From assembly GCF_902459655.1 (NCBI RefSeq), contig NZ_CABPSB010000005.1, positions 124,001 through 188,000 of the forward strand: a stretch of DNA of 64,000 nucleotides, read 5' to 3'. Below the pieces are notes generated by a model. That model saw nothing but the letters and a program-made list of their open reading frames with translations, searched no databases and was not told the origin of the DNA. Of this stretch, positions 24,513-33,694 are shown piece after piece. The first letter of the stretch is position 1, and every line of letters starts with the position of its first letter. A program made the translations under genes and the position numbers. This stretch comes from Pandoraea anhela (GTDB lineage Bacteria > Pseudomonadota > Gammaproteobacteria > Burkholderiales > Burkholderiaceae).

Positions 24513-25424
24513 ATGACCGCACCTCAAGAACTCAAGCAAATCGTCTCCGACGGCTTGTTGTCTTTCCCCGTGACCGACTTCGACGCGAACGGCGACTTCA
24601 ATGCTCGCAGCTACGCTGCGCGTCTGGAGTGGCTGGCGCCGTTCGGCGCAACGGCGCTCTTCGCGGCGGGCGGCACCGGCGAGTTCTTCTCGCTCACGCC
24701 GCAGGACTACAGCGCCGTGATCAAGACCGCTGTCGACACGTGCGCCGGCAAGGTGCCGATTCTCGCGGGTGCGGGCGGCCCGACGCGTCTGGCCATCGAA
24801 TATGCGCAGGAAGCCCAGCGGCTGGGCGCCAAGGGTGTGCTGCTCATGCCGCACTACCTGACCGAAGCGAGCCTCGACGGCATCGCCGCGCACGTCGAAC
24901 AGGTCTGCAAGTCCGTGGAGATCGGCGTGATCGTCTACAACCGGGCAAACTCGAAGCTCGGCGCGGACCAGCTCGAACGTCTGGCCGATAAGTGCCCGAA
25001 CCTGATCGGCTTCAAGGACGGCGTGGGCGACATCGAGCGCATGGTGCAGATTCGCCGCCGCATGGGCGACCGCTTCTCGTATCTGGGCGGTCTGCCGACG
25101 GCCGAAGTGTATGCCGCGGCCTACCGCGCGTTGGGCGTGCCGGTGTACTCGTCGGCCGTCTTCAACTTCATCCCGAAAACGGCGATGAAGTTCTATCACG
25201 CCGTGTGCAACAACGATCAGGAGACGATCGGCCATCTGCTCGACACGTTCTTCCTGCCGTATCTGGAGATTCGCAACCGCCGCGCGGGCTACGCCGTGAG
25301 TATCGTCAAGGCAGGCGCGAAGCTGGTCGGCCACGATGCCGGTCCGGTGCGCGCCCCGCTGACCGATCTGCTGCCGGACGAGCTCGAAGCGCTCGACGCA
25401 CTGATCAAGAAAGTCGAAGGCTAA
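24513..25424 (+). CDS. kdgD: 5-dehydro-4-deoxyglucarate dehydratase
   Basis: 303-residue DHDPS/NAL-family aldolase-fold enzyme that dehydrates and decarboxylates 5-dehydro-4-deoxy-D-glucarate to 2,5-dioxopentanoate (2-oxoglutarate semialdehyde). Family motifs are [29 protein letters not shown] with Tyr142, and IGFKDGVGD with the Schiff-base Lys168. AGGAA lies before the ATG. The next gene, 11 bases later, oxidises its product. Confidence 0.95.
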   Translation: MTAPQELKQIVSDGLLSFPVTDFDANGDFNARSYAARLEWLAPFGATALFAAGGTGEFFSLTPQDYSAVIKTAVDTCAGKVPILAGAGGPTRLAIEYAQEAQRLGAKGVLLMPHYLTEASLDGIAAHVEQVCKSVEIGVIVYNRANSKLGADQLERLADKCPNLIGFKDGVGDIERMVQIRRRMGDRFSYLGGLPTAEVYAAAYRALGVPVYSSAVFNFIPKTAMKFYHAVCNNDQETIGHLLDTFFLPYLEIRNRRAGYAVSIVKAGAKLVGHDAGPVRAPLTDLLPDELEALDALIKKVEG

Positions 25425-25435
25425 GGGGACACGGC

Positions 25436-27010
25436 ATGCAGATCACCGGTGAGATGTTGATCGGCCGCGCCGACGTGCGCGGCAGCGGGGCAACGCTCGA
25501 AGCGTTCGATCCGTCGCGGGGCGAACGTCTGACGCCGACGTTCGGCGCAGGCACCGTGGCGGATGTCGAGCGGGCGTGCGAACTCGCGCGCGCCGCGTTC
25601 GATCCGTTCCGTGCGCTGCCGCTGGCAAAACGCGCCGAGTTTCTCGAAGCCGTCGCCCAAGCGATTCTCGACCTGGGCGACGCGCTCATCGAGCGTGCCC
25701 ACGCCGAGACGGGCCTGCCCGTGGCCCGGCTGCAAGGCGAGCGCGGACGCACCGTTGGTCAGCTGCGCATGTTTGCCCGCGTGGTGCGCGACGGTCACTT
25801 CCTCGACGCCACCATCGACCCCGCGCAACCGGCGCGCGAACCGCTACCGCGCAGCGACCTGCGTCTGGCGAAGATCGGCCTCGGCCCGGTCGCAGTGTTC
25901 GGCGCGAGCAACTTCCCGCTGGCGTTTTCGGTGGCGGGCGGCGACACGGCGTCGGCATTCGCCGCCGGCTGTCCGGTGATCGTCAAGGCGCACTCGGCGC
26001 ACCTGGGCACGTCGGAACTCGTCGCACGCGCCGTGCGTTCGGCGGTGCAGAAGCACGATCTGCCGGAAGGCGTGTTCTCGCTGCTCGTCGGCGAGCGCGC
26101 CGTGGGCGAAGCGCTGGTGGCGCACCCGGCGATCGCTGCCGTGGGCTTCACCGGCTCGCGCACCGGCGGTCTCGCGCTGCAACGCATCGCCCAGTCGCGC
26201 GCCGTCCCGATTCCGGTGTACGCCGAGATGAGCAGCATCAATCCGGTGTACCTGCTGCCTGAAGCGCTGGCAGCGCGCGGCGAGGTGATTGCAAAGGGCT
26301 TCGTCGATTCGCTGACGATGGGTGTCGGCCAGTTCTGTACGAACCCGGGACTGGTGCTCGGCCTCGCCGGCGAGGCGCTCGAACGCTTCTGCCGTACGGC
26401 TTCCGACGCACTGACGGCCAAGGCCGCCGGCACCATGCTCACGCCGGGCATTGCCCAGGCGTACGACAAGGGCGTCGGGCGTCTGGTCGACGAGCCGAAC
26501 GTAACGCTGGTCGCGCGAGGCCAGTCCGGCGGCGCATGCCAGGGTCAGGCCGCGCTGTTCCGCACGACGGCGGCCGAATTTCTGGCCACGCCGGCACTGC
26601 ATGAGGAGATGTTCGGTCCGGCCTCGGTCGTGATTGCCTGCGACACCGTCGACGAGATGATCGCGATCACCGAGCGTCTGGAAGGTCAGCTGACGGCGAC
26701 GCTGCAACTCGACGCCGGCGACACCGCGACGGCTCGCCGTTTGCTGCCGGGTCTGGAGCGCCGTGCCGGACGCATTCTCGCCAACGGTTTCCCGACCGGC
26801 GTCGAAGTGTGTCATGCGATGGTCCACGGTGGCCCGTTCCCCGCAACATCGAATGCGATGTTCACGTCGGTCGGCGCGTCGGCCATCGATCGGTTCCTGC
26901 GCCCGGTGTGCTATCAGGATCTGCCGGATGCGCTCTTGCCGCAAGCCCTGCAGGAGGCCAATCCCCTGGGCCTGTGGCGACTGCGTGACGGCGCGCTGAC
27001 ACAGCAGTAA
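25436..27010 (+). CDS. 2,5-dioxovalerate (2-oxoglutarate semialdehyde) dehydrogenase
   Basis: 524-residue NAD(P)-dependent aldehyde dehydrogenase. The catalytic cysteine is in GVGQFCTNPG, the general base glutamate in YAEMSSINP, the NAD-binding turn in VGFTGSRTGG, and the GASNFPLAFS segment is intact. The N terminus MQITGEMLIGR is typical of the hexarate-pathway branch of KGSA dehydrogenases. AAGGGGAC precedes the ATG. It completes the route galactarate to 2-oxoglutarate with garD and kdgD. A strong terminator follows 50 bases later. Confidence 0.93.
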   Translation: MQITGEMLIGRADVRGSGATLEAFDPSRGERLTPTFGAGTVADVERACELARAAFDPFRALPLAKRAEFLEAVAQAILDLGDALIERAHAETGLPVARLQGERGRTVGQLRMFARVVRDGHFLDATIDPAQPAREPLPRSDLRLAKIGLGPVAVFGASNFPLAFSVAGGDTASAFAAGCPVIVKAHSAHLGTSELVARAVRSAVQKHDLPEGVFSLLVGERAVGEALVAHPAIAAVGFTGSRTGGLALQRIAQSRAVPIPVYAEMSSINPVYLLPEALAARGEVIAKGFVDSLTMGVGQFCTNPGLVLGLAGEALERFCRTASDALTAKAAGTMLTPGIAQAYDKGVGRLVDEPNVTLVARGQSGGACQGQAALFRTTAAEFLATPALHEEMFGPASVVIACDTVDEMIAITERLEGQLTATLQLDAGDTATARRLLPGLERRAGRILANGFPTGVEVCHAMVHGGPFPATSNAMFTSVGASAIDRFLRPVCYQDLPDALLPQALQEANPLGLWRLRDGALTQQ

Positions 27011-27061
27011 ATGCAACGCCCGGCGTGGCGCGATTCGCCCCTGGCGAGCCGCACGCCACTC

Positions 27062-27098
27062 AAACAAACGCCCTCGGTTCTCGAGGGCGTTTGTTTTT
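27062..27098 (+). terminator. Rho-independent terminator of kdgD-aldehyde dehydrogenase operon
   Basis: AAACAAACGCCCTCG pairs with CGAGGGCGTTTGTTT around a GTTCT loop; the A-rich 5' arm and T-rich 3' end make it usable in both directions. On the minus strand it lies downstream of the anti-sigma gene. Confidence 0.9.
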
Positions 27099-27140
27099 GT
27101 ACTGCGCGTGTCATACCGTCAGACGACGGCGGAAGCAACC

Positions 27141-28169
27141 TCAGGACGCGGCACGATCCGGGCGCAGATCCGGCGACGTCAGCATGCCGTAAAGCGGCGT
27201 GACGACGCCATCCGCCAGCGTCTTCGCAATGGCTTTGAGGTCCGTCGATCCGGGCGCACCGATGAGCGCGTAGCCGATCTGGCCCTTGCGCCATGTCACC
27301 ACGCCCATGCTGTCGACCTTCTGTTCCGCGACACCCTGATCGGGGCGCGCATCACGCACCACGCACAACGCCACAGGGTCGCCCGTCGCGGGCAGATACA
27401 CCATCTGCACCAGCGTGCTGTCCTTCCAGCGCAAACGCTGCACACGCTTGAACGTCAGCCCTTGCGAGCGCAGATCCGGCACGCTGATATCGAGCTTGTC
27501 GTTCTGACGAATGTCGCTGACGGTGCGCTGGGTGTCGCTGTCGTCCACACGAATGGAAGCCACCGTGTCCCGCGCGTACAACTGCTGATACTCGGCTGCC
27601 GCACGCACCCATGTCCGCCCCGGCTCGGGTTTCGACGAGACGGACGCGGTCATGAATCCGCCGGCGCCGCCCGGATTCAGCACGCCGGAGAGCAACGGCA
27701 ACGTGATGGCCGTGGCCGCCACGCCTGCCGCGAAAGCCGCAGCGAGCCACCACGGACGCACCCGTCGGCCGACAGGCGCATCGTTGGCGGCCGGCACGTT
27801 GCGCGACGCGTCGGCCTGAACAGCGCCCACGGACGCGATCGGATCGGTCGCTTGATGAGTCCCCCTGCTATCAACCTTGCTGTCGGCACTGTCGGCCTTC
27901 GCCGACAGCGGCATCTGCGGCGGCACCGGCGCCTGACGCTGCGCGTGCGCCCGCAGCAGCGCGTCGAGGCTGGCGGTAAGGCTCTCGGGGACCGGGGGGA
28001 TGGCATGGGCGGCAAACGTCTCCCGGTACGGCAGACGCGACGCCTGCAACGACTCGACCGCGTCGGCCAGTTCGGGCGACGCGGCGATGGCCGCTTCCAC
28101 TTCCGCACGCTCCGCTGCGGGGAGCGCACCGTCGACGTAAGCGAGCAGGCGGATATCGTCTTCGTTCAT
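27141..28169 (-). CDS. Anti-sigma factor, transmembrane
   Basis: 342 residues. The N-terminal 60 residues (MNEDDIRLLAYVDGALPAAE) form an anti-sigma-like cytoplasmic domain, without the zinc-binding HxxxCxxC motif of ZAS proteins. One membrane helix lies near residues 140-160 (WWLAAAFAAGVAATAITLPLL), and the C-terminal ~180 residues are periplasmic and probably sense a signal. The start ATG overlaps the sigma gene stop (TGATG), so the pair is translationally coupled. It should sequester the ECF sigma factor encoded upstream. The signal is unknown. Confidence 0.85.
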   Translation of the reverse strand: MNEDDIRLLAYVDGALPAAERAEVEAAIAASPELADAVESLQASRLPYRETFAAHAIPPVPESLTASLDALLRAHAQRQAPVPPQMPLSAKADSADSKVDSRGTHQATDPIASVGAVQADASRNVPAANDAPVGRRVRPWWLAAAFAAGVAATAITLPLLSGVLNPGGAGGFMTASVSSKPEPGRTWVRAAAEYQQLYARDTVASIRVDDSDTQRTVSDIRQNDKLDISVPDLRSQGLTFKRVQRLRWKDSTLVQMVYLPATGDPVALCVVRDARPDQGVAEQKVDSMGVVTWRKGQIGYALIGAPGSTDLKAIAKTLADGVVTPLYGMLTSPDLRPDRAAS

Positions 28170-28750
28170 CACGCGTCCTCCTCACGTGCGCCGGCTGCGG
28201 AACCGGTGCGATGATCACGCTGCGCACGGTCGGCCTGGCGGGGTCGCCCCTCGGGGTTACGAAACTGATCGCCGATGGTACGGCGGGCTCGCGACAGACG
28301 GCTCATCACCGTACCGATAGGCACGTCGAGCACTTCCGCCGCTTCCTGATATGTCATTCCCTCCACCGCCACGAGCAGCAGCACCATGCGCTGCGCCTCG
28401 GGCAGGCTGTCGACCGCGCCGAAGACCTGGCGATAGCTCGCCAGATCCTCGGGCGTGGACGCCTGAAGATCCGGAATCGCTTCGACGTCGGCCTCATCCC
28501 AGGCGAGGCTGCCGCGCGAGCGAACGCGACGCGCGCGGATCTCGTTGATCCACGTCGTATGCACGATGCTGAACATCCAGCTCAGCGCCGAGGTGCCCGG
28601 CTGCCACTGATGCACGCGCTCGAGCGCGTGCACGCAAGCGCGTTGCACGAGATCCTCGGCATCATGACGATCGCCCGTAATGCGCAAGGCGAACGCCCAG
28701 AGGCGTGGCAGCAAGCCCGGAAGCAAGCTGGGTAAATCCTGACCGGTCAT
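28169..28750 (-). CDS. ECF-type RNA polymerase sigma factor
   Basis: 193 residues. Sigma region 2 is ALRITGDRHDAEDLVQRACVHA and region 4 is LPEAQRMVLLLVAVEGMTYQ followed by EAAEVLDVPIGTVMSRLSRAR. The ATG at 28750 is preceded by AGGAAA; the longer frame to 28930 has no family similarity. The C-terminal ~30 residues are Arg/Asp/Gly-rich. It overlaps its anti-sigma gene. A secreted repeat protein gene lies 198 bases upstream on the same strand and may be part of the same response. Confidence 0.92.
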   Translation of the reverse strand: MTGQDLPSLLPGLLPRLWAFALRITGDRHDAEDLVQRACVHALERVHQWQPGTSALSWMFSIVHTTWINEIRARRVRSRGSLAWDEADVEAIPDLQASTPEDLASYRQVFGAVDSLPEAQRMVLLLVAVEGMTYQEAAEVLDVPIGTVMSRLSRARRTIGDQFRNPEGRPRQADRAQRDHRTGSAAGAREEDA

Positions 28751-28948
28751 CGGCGAATTTCCTGGCGGAGGGTGCCTGGCGGCAAGCCAGTCCGAAGCAT
28801 CGCCGGCGAATGCCGCCGGCGCTTGCTGCGAAATTATACTGAGCCGCCGCGACTTTGCGCGGACCGACCCCGCAGGCCGATATGCCAACACCCTCTCGCC
28901 CCCCGTCAGGATGACCCGAATGCTTGTCAACGCCGTGTCAGCCGCCGG

Positions 28949-29341
28949 TCAGGGCTTGACAACGTGCCACACGTCCTTGATGCCGTCGCCCTTCTTGTCG
29001 CCGCCGACGGTGTCCTTCACGAACAAATACAGCGGCTTGCCCTTGTACGCCCACTGCTTCATGCCGTCGTCGCGTGTCACGAGGGAATAGTCGCCGTCGG
29101 CTTTCGCGGCGGCATCGGCCATGACCGGGGGCCAGGCGGCAGCGCACTGGCCGTTGCAGACGCTTTTGCCGCTACCCGCCACATCGTTGTCGAACGTATA
29201 GACGGTGCGGTTCTGAGCGTCGACGAGCACGCCATCGACCGACTTGAGCGGGACTTGCGCATGGGCGGCGGCGGCGGCGAACAGACCGGCGGCAGCCACG
29301 AGGCCGGTGAGCACGGCGGACATCGATTGACGTTGTTTCAT
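28949..29341 (-). CDS. Secreted COG4315-type repeat protein
   Basis: 130 residues with a signal peptide ending AAAAAHA-QVPLKS. The mature protein contains two copies of the short Y/F-x-F/W-x-x-D type repeat (TVYTFDND and PLYLFVKD), with CNGQCAAAWPP between them carrying two cysteines. This is the family often annotated as a lipoprotein with Yx(FWY)xxD motif; no lipobox is present here, so it is probably a soluble periplasmic protein. AGGAG precedes the ATG. Function in the family is unknown. It lies just upstream of the ECF sigma gene. Confidence 0.85.
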   Translation of the reverse strand: MKQRQSMSAVLTGLVAAAGLFAAAAAHAQVPLKSVDGVLVDAQNRTVYTFDNDVAGSGKSVCNGQCAAAWPPVMADAAAKADGDYSLVTRDDGMKQWAYKGKPLYLFVKDTVGGDKKGDGIKDVWHVVKP

Positions 29342-29719
29342 GACTTGGCTCCTGAGTGAAATGTCGTTGTCGACACTCTCTGAACGCCTGGCGCCGACGC
29401 TTTATTCCACACCTTTTTAGCGATATTTTTTGCTGCAACGCAGCATCCTCGATGGCGACCGCCCAGCCCCGTCTTGGTCATGTCATGCCACCGTCATCGC
29501 TTCGCCCCGGTGCCGTGTGGCGTCCGGTCCACATCGCGCAACGCAAGCTCAAGCCCGGTGTTTCAACGAATCGTTGATGCCTATCGACGCTCGGCAAGCG
29601 GAATAATCGACGTCTTCACAGGGTTTGCCCTGTGGGCAATGCGCGCACTGCGGCGCATGTCCGCGCCCCGCCGGCACGCGCATTGACGACCAATAAGAAC
29701 GATCCGACCAGACACCGAT
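29342..29719. other. Intergenic region before the chemoreceptor gene
   Basis: About 380 bases without a supportable gene, between two divergent genes. An ACAGGG-TTTG-CCCTGT inverted repeat lies near 29618-29633. I could not find a convincing flagellar (sigma-28) promoter. Confidence 0.4.
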
Positions 29720-31546
29720 ATGAATGTCCCCTCCCGCTCGTCCCCCTCACCGCACTTGTCCCGCCAGCCGCGTTTGAGTGTGGCCGCCCGCCTCGGGCTG
29801 AGCTTTACCGTGATCCTCGTCATGATGCTTGCCCTGGCCGCACTCGCGGTGCTGCGGGTGCACGGCATCGAGCGCACGCTCACGAACATCAGCGACAACA
29901 ACAACGTCAAGCAGCAGTACGCCGTGAACTTTCGCGGCAGCGTGCACGACCGCGCCATCGCCGTGCGCGACCTCACGCTGACAGACGACGGTCATGTCGA
30001 CGAAATCGTCTCGCTCATCGAACGTCTGAACGCCGACTACCAGCGCTCCGCCGGGCCGATGGACGCGCTGTTCGCCACGTCGAACGCCGCCAACGTGCGC
30101 GCCGAAGAGCGCGAGGATCTCGCGGCGATCAAAGCCGTCGAAGCACGCACGCAGCCGATCATCACGCAGGTGATCGCGCTGCGCCGCGCCGGCGATCTGG
30201 ACGGCGCACGACGCCTCGTGCTCGATCAGGCGCGCCCGGCCTTCGTGGACTGGCTCGCCGCCATCAACCGCATGATCGATCGAGAAGACCGCACGAGCCA
30301 CGTCGAGTCGATGGATGCGGTCGCAAACGCGCATGGCTTCCAGAGCGTGATGCTCGCATTGGTGATCGTGGCGCTCACGTGCGGCGCGGTCATGGCGTTC
30401 CTCATCACCCGCCAGTTGCGACGCGCGCTCGGGGCCGAGCCGGACGAGGTCAAGGCGCTCGCGCTGGCCGTCGACCGAGGCGAGCTTTATCACGAGTTCG
30501 ACCTGAGCCACCGCGCACCGGGCCACGGGGCGAACCGCGAGCGCGACACGAGCATCATGGCGTCGCTCGCGGAGATGGCGACCAACCTGCGCCATGCGGT
30601 GACGCAGGTGCGTCACGCGTCGCATGACGTCACCGAGATCAGCCATCGCATCGCGTCGGGCAACCGCGACCTCGCGGCGCGCACCGCCGAGCAGGCCAGT
30701 TCGCTGGAGCAGACGGCCGCCGCGATGGAAGAACTGACTTCGACCGTCAGTCAGAACGACGAGAACTCGCGCGGCGCGAACGACCTCGCGCATCGCGCTG
30801 CGGAAATGGCCGAACAGGGCGGCGACATGGTCCAGCAGGTGGTCACGACGATGTCGTCCATCGACGCGTCGTCGCGCAAGATCGTCGACATCATCGCGGT
30901 GATCGAAGGTATTGCCTTCCAGACGAACATTCTCGCGCTGAACGCCGCCGTGGAAGCCGCACGTGCAGGCGAACAGGGCAAGGGCTTCGCCGTGGTAGCG
31001 GCGGAAGTGCGTAGTCTGGCAGGCCGCAGTTCCGCCGCTGCGAAGGAAGTGAAGCAACTGATCGACGCGTCCGTCTCGGAAGTCGCCTCGGGCACGACGC
31101 TCGTGCAGAGCGCGGGCGATACGATGCGCGAGATCGTCGCCCGCGTGAAGCAGGTCAGCAATGCGATGGACGAGATCACTGCCGCCAGCCACGAGCAGAA
31201 GCAGGGTATCGAGGAAGTGAACCGCGCGATTGCGCTGATGGATCAGGTGACGTCGCGCAATGCCACGCTGGTGGAAGACGCGGGGGCCGCCGCGCAGATG
31301 TTGCAGCAGCAGGCGCAGGCGCTCACGCTGTCCGTCGGCCGCTTCCATCTCGAAGCGACCGACGCCGGTGTCGCGGCGCTGCCGAACACTTCTACCGCAT
31401 CGACCACATCGACGGCATCGACCGGCTTCGCTGCGTCGGCCCGGGCATCGAACGACGCCGGGCACGATGCCACGCATGTTGCCGCACAGGGTGCCGCTGA
31501 CAGCGCTTTCATCGCGGCGCGCCCGGTCAGACGCATTGCGCGCTAG
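29720..31546 (+). CDS. Methyl-accepting chemotaxis protein
   Basis: 608 residues. A first membrane helix ([19 protein letters not shown], about residues 28-46) is followed by a periplasmic four-helix-bundle-type sensor (to about 205), a second helix ([21 protein letters not shown]), and a methyl-accepting signalling domain with the conserved hairpin [40 protein letters not shown]. The C-terminal ~70 residues are Thr/Ser/Ala-rich (encoded partly by a 9-bp repeat) and end RRIAR, without the CheR/CheB tethering pentapeptide. The chemoattractant is unknown. No other chemotaxis genes are near. Confidence 0.92.
   Translation: MNVPSRSSPSPHLSRQPRLSVAARLGLSFTVILVMMLALAALAVLRVHGIERTLTNISDNNNVKQQYAVNFRGSVHDRAIAVRDLTLTDDGHVDEIVSLIERLNADYQRSAGPMDALFATSNAANVRAEEREDLAAIKAVEARTQPIITQVIALRRAGDLDGARRLVLDQARPAFVDWLAAINRMIDREDRTSHVESMDAVANAHGFQSVMLALVIVALTCGAVMAFLITRQLRRALGAEPDEVKALALAVDRGELYHEFDLSHRAPGHGANRERDTSIMASLAEMATNLRHAVTQVRHASHDVTEISHRIASGNRDLAARTAEQASSLEQTAAAMEELTSTVSQNDENSRGANDLAHRAAEMAEQGGDMVQQVVTTMSSIDASSRKIVDIIAVIEGIAFQTNILALNAAVEAARAGEQGKGFAVVAAEVRSLAGRSSAAAKEVKQLIDASVSEVASGTTLVQSAGDTMREIVARVKQVSNAMDEITAASHEQKQGIEEVNRAIALMDQVTSRNATLVEDAGAAAQMLQQQAQALTLSVGRFHLEATDAGVAALPNTSTASTTSTASTGFAASARASNDAGHDATHVAAQGAADSAFIAARPVRRIAR
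31397..31423. repeat. 9-bp tandem repeat in the chemoreceptor tail
   Basis: GCATCGACC, ACATCGACG, GCATCGACC. Three units in frame, encoding Ala-Ser-Thr-type residues of the disordered C-terminal tail. Confidence 0.7.
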
Positions 31547-33000
31547 CCGATCCTGGCGTCTGCGCCAATCGGAAAGCTCAGCGTCAGCGATGTGCCGTTC
31601 AGGGCGTCGCTGCTCGCCGCAACGTCTCCGCCGTGCAGTTCGACGATGGATTTGACGATCGCCAGGCCGAGCCCGGTGCCGCCGGTTCTGGCATCGTCCT
31701 CGTTGTGACGTGACGGATCGACCCGATAGAGCCTGTCGAAGATGCGCGGCAGATGTTCCGGCGCGATCACATCGCCCACGTTGTGCACACGAAGCTGCGC
31801 GCGTGCCGGCGTCGAGGTGCAATACACCGAGATATCGCTGCCCGCGCGCGAATGCCGGATGGCGTTGACGAGCACATTCGCCAACGCCCGCCGCACCAAA
31901 GCGCGGTCGACCTCCGCCGTGGCGTCGCCCTCGACCTTCAGGCCGAGCCCCGCCTCCTCCGCCATCGGCAAAAAGTCCTCGACCAGCGAGACCGCAATCG
32001 CCGCGAGCGAACTCGTCTCACGCCGGACTTCCGTGTGTGCCGACTCGGCACGCGCGAGAAACAACATCGATGCAATCATGTGCGACAACCGCTCGCACTC
32101 CTCGATCGCCGACACCAGCACCGCCCGGTATTCCACCGACGACCGCTCGCGTGAGAGCGCCACCTGCGCCTCGCCCATCATGTTCGATAGCGGCGTGCGC
32201 AAGTCGTGCGCGAGGTCCGACGAGAACTGCGAAAGCCGGGTGAACGACTCGTTCAGTCGCGCGAGCATGCGGTTGAACGCGTGCGTGAGGTCGCGCAACT
32301 CGGCCGGAATATCGTCCTCGGGCAGCGGTGCGCCGAGCCGTGCGCTCGACACCTGCTCGGCGGCGAGCGTCAGCCGTTGCAGGGGCCGCAGGCCGAGCGT
32401 CACGAGCCAGAACGTCAATGCGCCGATCAGCACCGTGCCGGCGATCTGCACCGCAAGCGCGGTCAGCGCGAACTGCGTGAGGACCGCCAGCCGTTCCGTG
32501 GCGTCCATTTGCACGACGAGAATCACGTGCGTCGCGTCGGGACGGCCCTCACCGATCACCCCGTCGGCCGCGACATATTGCAGTCGCTCGCCGAGATCTG
32601 CCCGGCCGACGCGCTGCACGTCGTCGTCGCCGGGCGTGTCGTGCGAGCCCACCCGCGCGAGCCGGCTTGCCGGTTGCCGATAGCCCCGGCTCGCCACCAG
32701 CGTCTTGCCATCGACGTCGAGCACGGCGAAATCGAGATTCTGATGGCCATGCGTCGCGTCGTACCAGCGGCGCGGATCCGCACCGATCTCAGCCTTCGAC
32801 GAGATGCCGCCCAGTTCATGACGAAGCGCGGTGACGGTGCCGAGCAGATCCTGATGCGCACGCACCCGCAACTGCTCGGCGAGCGCGAAGTATTGATAGA
32901 GCAGGATCAGCGCGAGCACCATGAACTCGCATGCCGCAATGATGAAGGTCAGGCGCGCGCGCAACGAGCGGGCGCGCGGCGCACGTAGCGACACGCTCAT
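31543..33000 (-). CDS. Heavy-metal sensor histidine kinase of the czc locus
   Basis: 485 residues. An N-terminal membrane helix, a periplasmic sensor, a second helix ([20 protein letters not shown]) and a HAMP domain precede the HisKA dimerisation domain, with the phosphoacceptor His in [14 protein letters not shown], and an HATPase with N box ([13 protein letters not shown]) and G boxes ([13 protein letters not shown]). It belongs to the CusS/CzcS/IrlS group. The ATG at 33000 overlaps the regulator stop (ATGA). It likely senses periplasmic Zn, Cd or Co and activates the pump genes upstream; the exact metal is unknown. Confidence 0.9.
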   Translation of the reverse strand: MSVSLRAPRARSLRARLTFIIAACEFMVLALILLYQYFALAEQLRVRAHQDLLGTVTALRHELGGISSKAEIGADPRRWYDATHGHQNLDFAVLDVDGKTLVASRGYRQPASRLARVGSHDTPGDDDVQRVGRADLGERLQYVAADGVIGEGRPDATHVILVVQMDATERLAVLTQFALTALAVQIAGTVLIGALTFWLVTLGLRPLQRLTLAAEQVSSARLGAPLPEDDIPAELRDLTHAFNRMLARLNESFTRLSQFSSDLAHDLRTPLSNMMGEAQVALSRERSSVEYRAVLVSAIEECERLSHMIASMLFLARAESAHTEVRRETSSLAAIAVSLVEDFLPMAEEAGLGLKVEGDATAEVDRALVRRALANVLVNAIRHSRAGSDISVYCTSTPARAQLRVHNVGDVIAPEHLPRIFDRLYRVDPSRHNEDDARTGGTGLGLAIVKSIVELHGGDVAASSDALNGTSLTLSFPIGADARIG

Positions 33001-33680
33001 GACACCCGATCCTCGCGACATTCGAGCACGTATCCCATGCCTCTGACGGTATGAATCAGCTTCGGCTCGAAAGGGTCGTCGATCTTCGCGCGCAGGCGAC
33101 GCATGGTCACGTCGACGATGTTGGTGTCGCTGTCGAAATTGACGTCCCACACCTGCGAGGCGATCAGGCTGCGCGGCAGGATCTCGCCCTGGCGTCGCAT
33201 CAACAGCGCAAGCAACAGGAACTCCTTGGCCGTGAGCACGATGCTCGCCCCCTGACGCACGGCCTTGTGCCCCAGCAGATTCAGTTCGAGATCGCCCACG
33301 ACGAGCACGTCCGACTCGCGTGTGCGCCCACGTCGCAAGATCGTGCGGATGCGGGCGAGCAATTCCGCGAAGGCGAACGGCTTGGTCATGTAATCGTCCG
33401 CCCCGAGATCGAGCCCCTTCACCCTGTCGCCGAGGTCGTCGCGCGCCGTCAGAAACAACACGGCCGTATCCTCCTGCGCGCGCAACCGGTCCAGCACCTG
33501 CCACCCGTCCTTGCCGGGCAGCATCACGTCGAGAATCACCAGATCGTAGGCGCCTGTCAACGCCATGTGCAGGCCGTCGATGCCGTCACTCGCGACATCG
33601 ACCACGTAACCCGCCTCCGTCAGCCCCTTCTTCAGATACTGGCTTGTCTTGAACTCGTCCTCGACGACAAGAATCCGCAT
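32997..33680 (-). CDS. OmpR-family response regulator of the czc locus
   Basis: 227 residues: receiver domain with phosphoacceptor Asp in [14 protein letters not shown] and Lys in YMTKPFAF, then a winged-helix DNA-binding domain ending [19 protein letters not shown] and VRGMGYVLE. It belongs to the CopR/CusR/CzcR group. It starts 14 bases after the pump gene stop and overlaps the kinase gene, so the pump and two-component system form one operon. Confidence 0.92.
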   Translation of the reverse strand: MRILVVEDEFKTSQYLKKGLTEAGYVVDVASDGIDGLHMALTGAYDLVILDVMLPGKDGWQVLDRLRAQEDTAVLFLTARDDLGDRVKGLDLGADDYMTKPFAFAELLARIRTILRRGRTRESDVLVVGDLELNLLGHKAVRQGASIVLTAKEFLLLALLMRRQGEILPRSLIASQVWDVNFDSDTNIVDVTMRRLRAKIDDPFEPKLIHTVRGMGYVLECREDRVS

Positions 33681-33694
33681 ACCGACTTCTCCAT

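Noticed and set aside
24992-25435. Longer ALDH reading frame from 24992 across kdgD
   Set aside because: It lies in the wrong frame over kdgD; ALDH similarity and ribosome-binding site support 25436.
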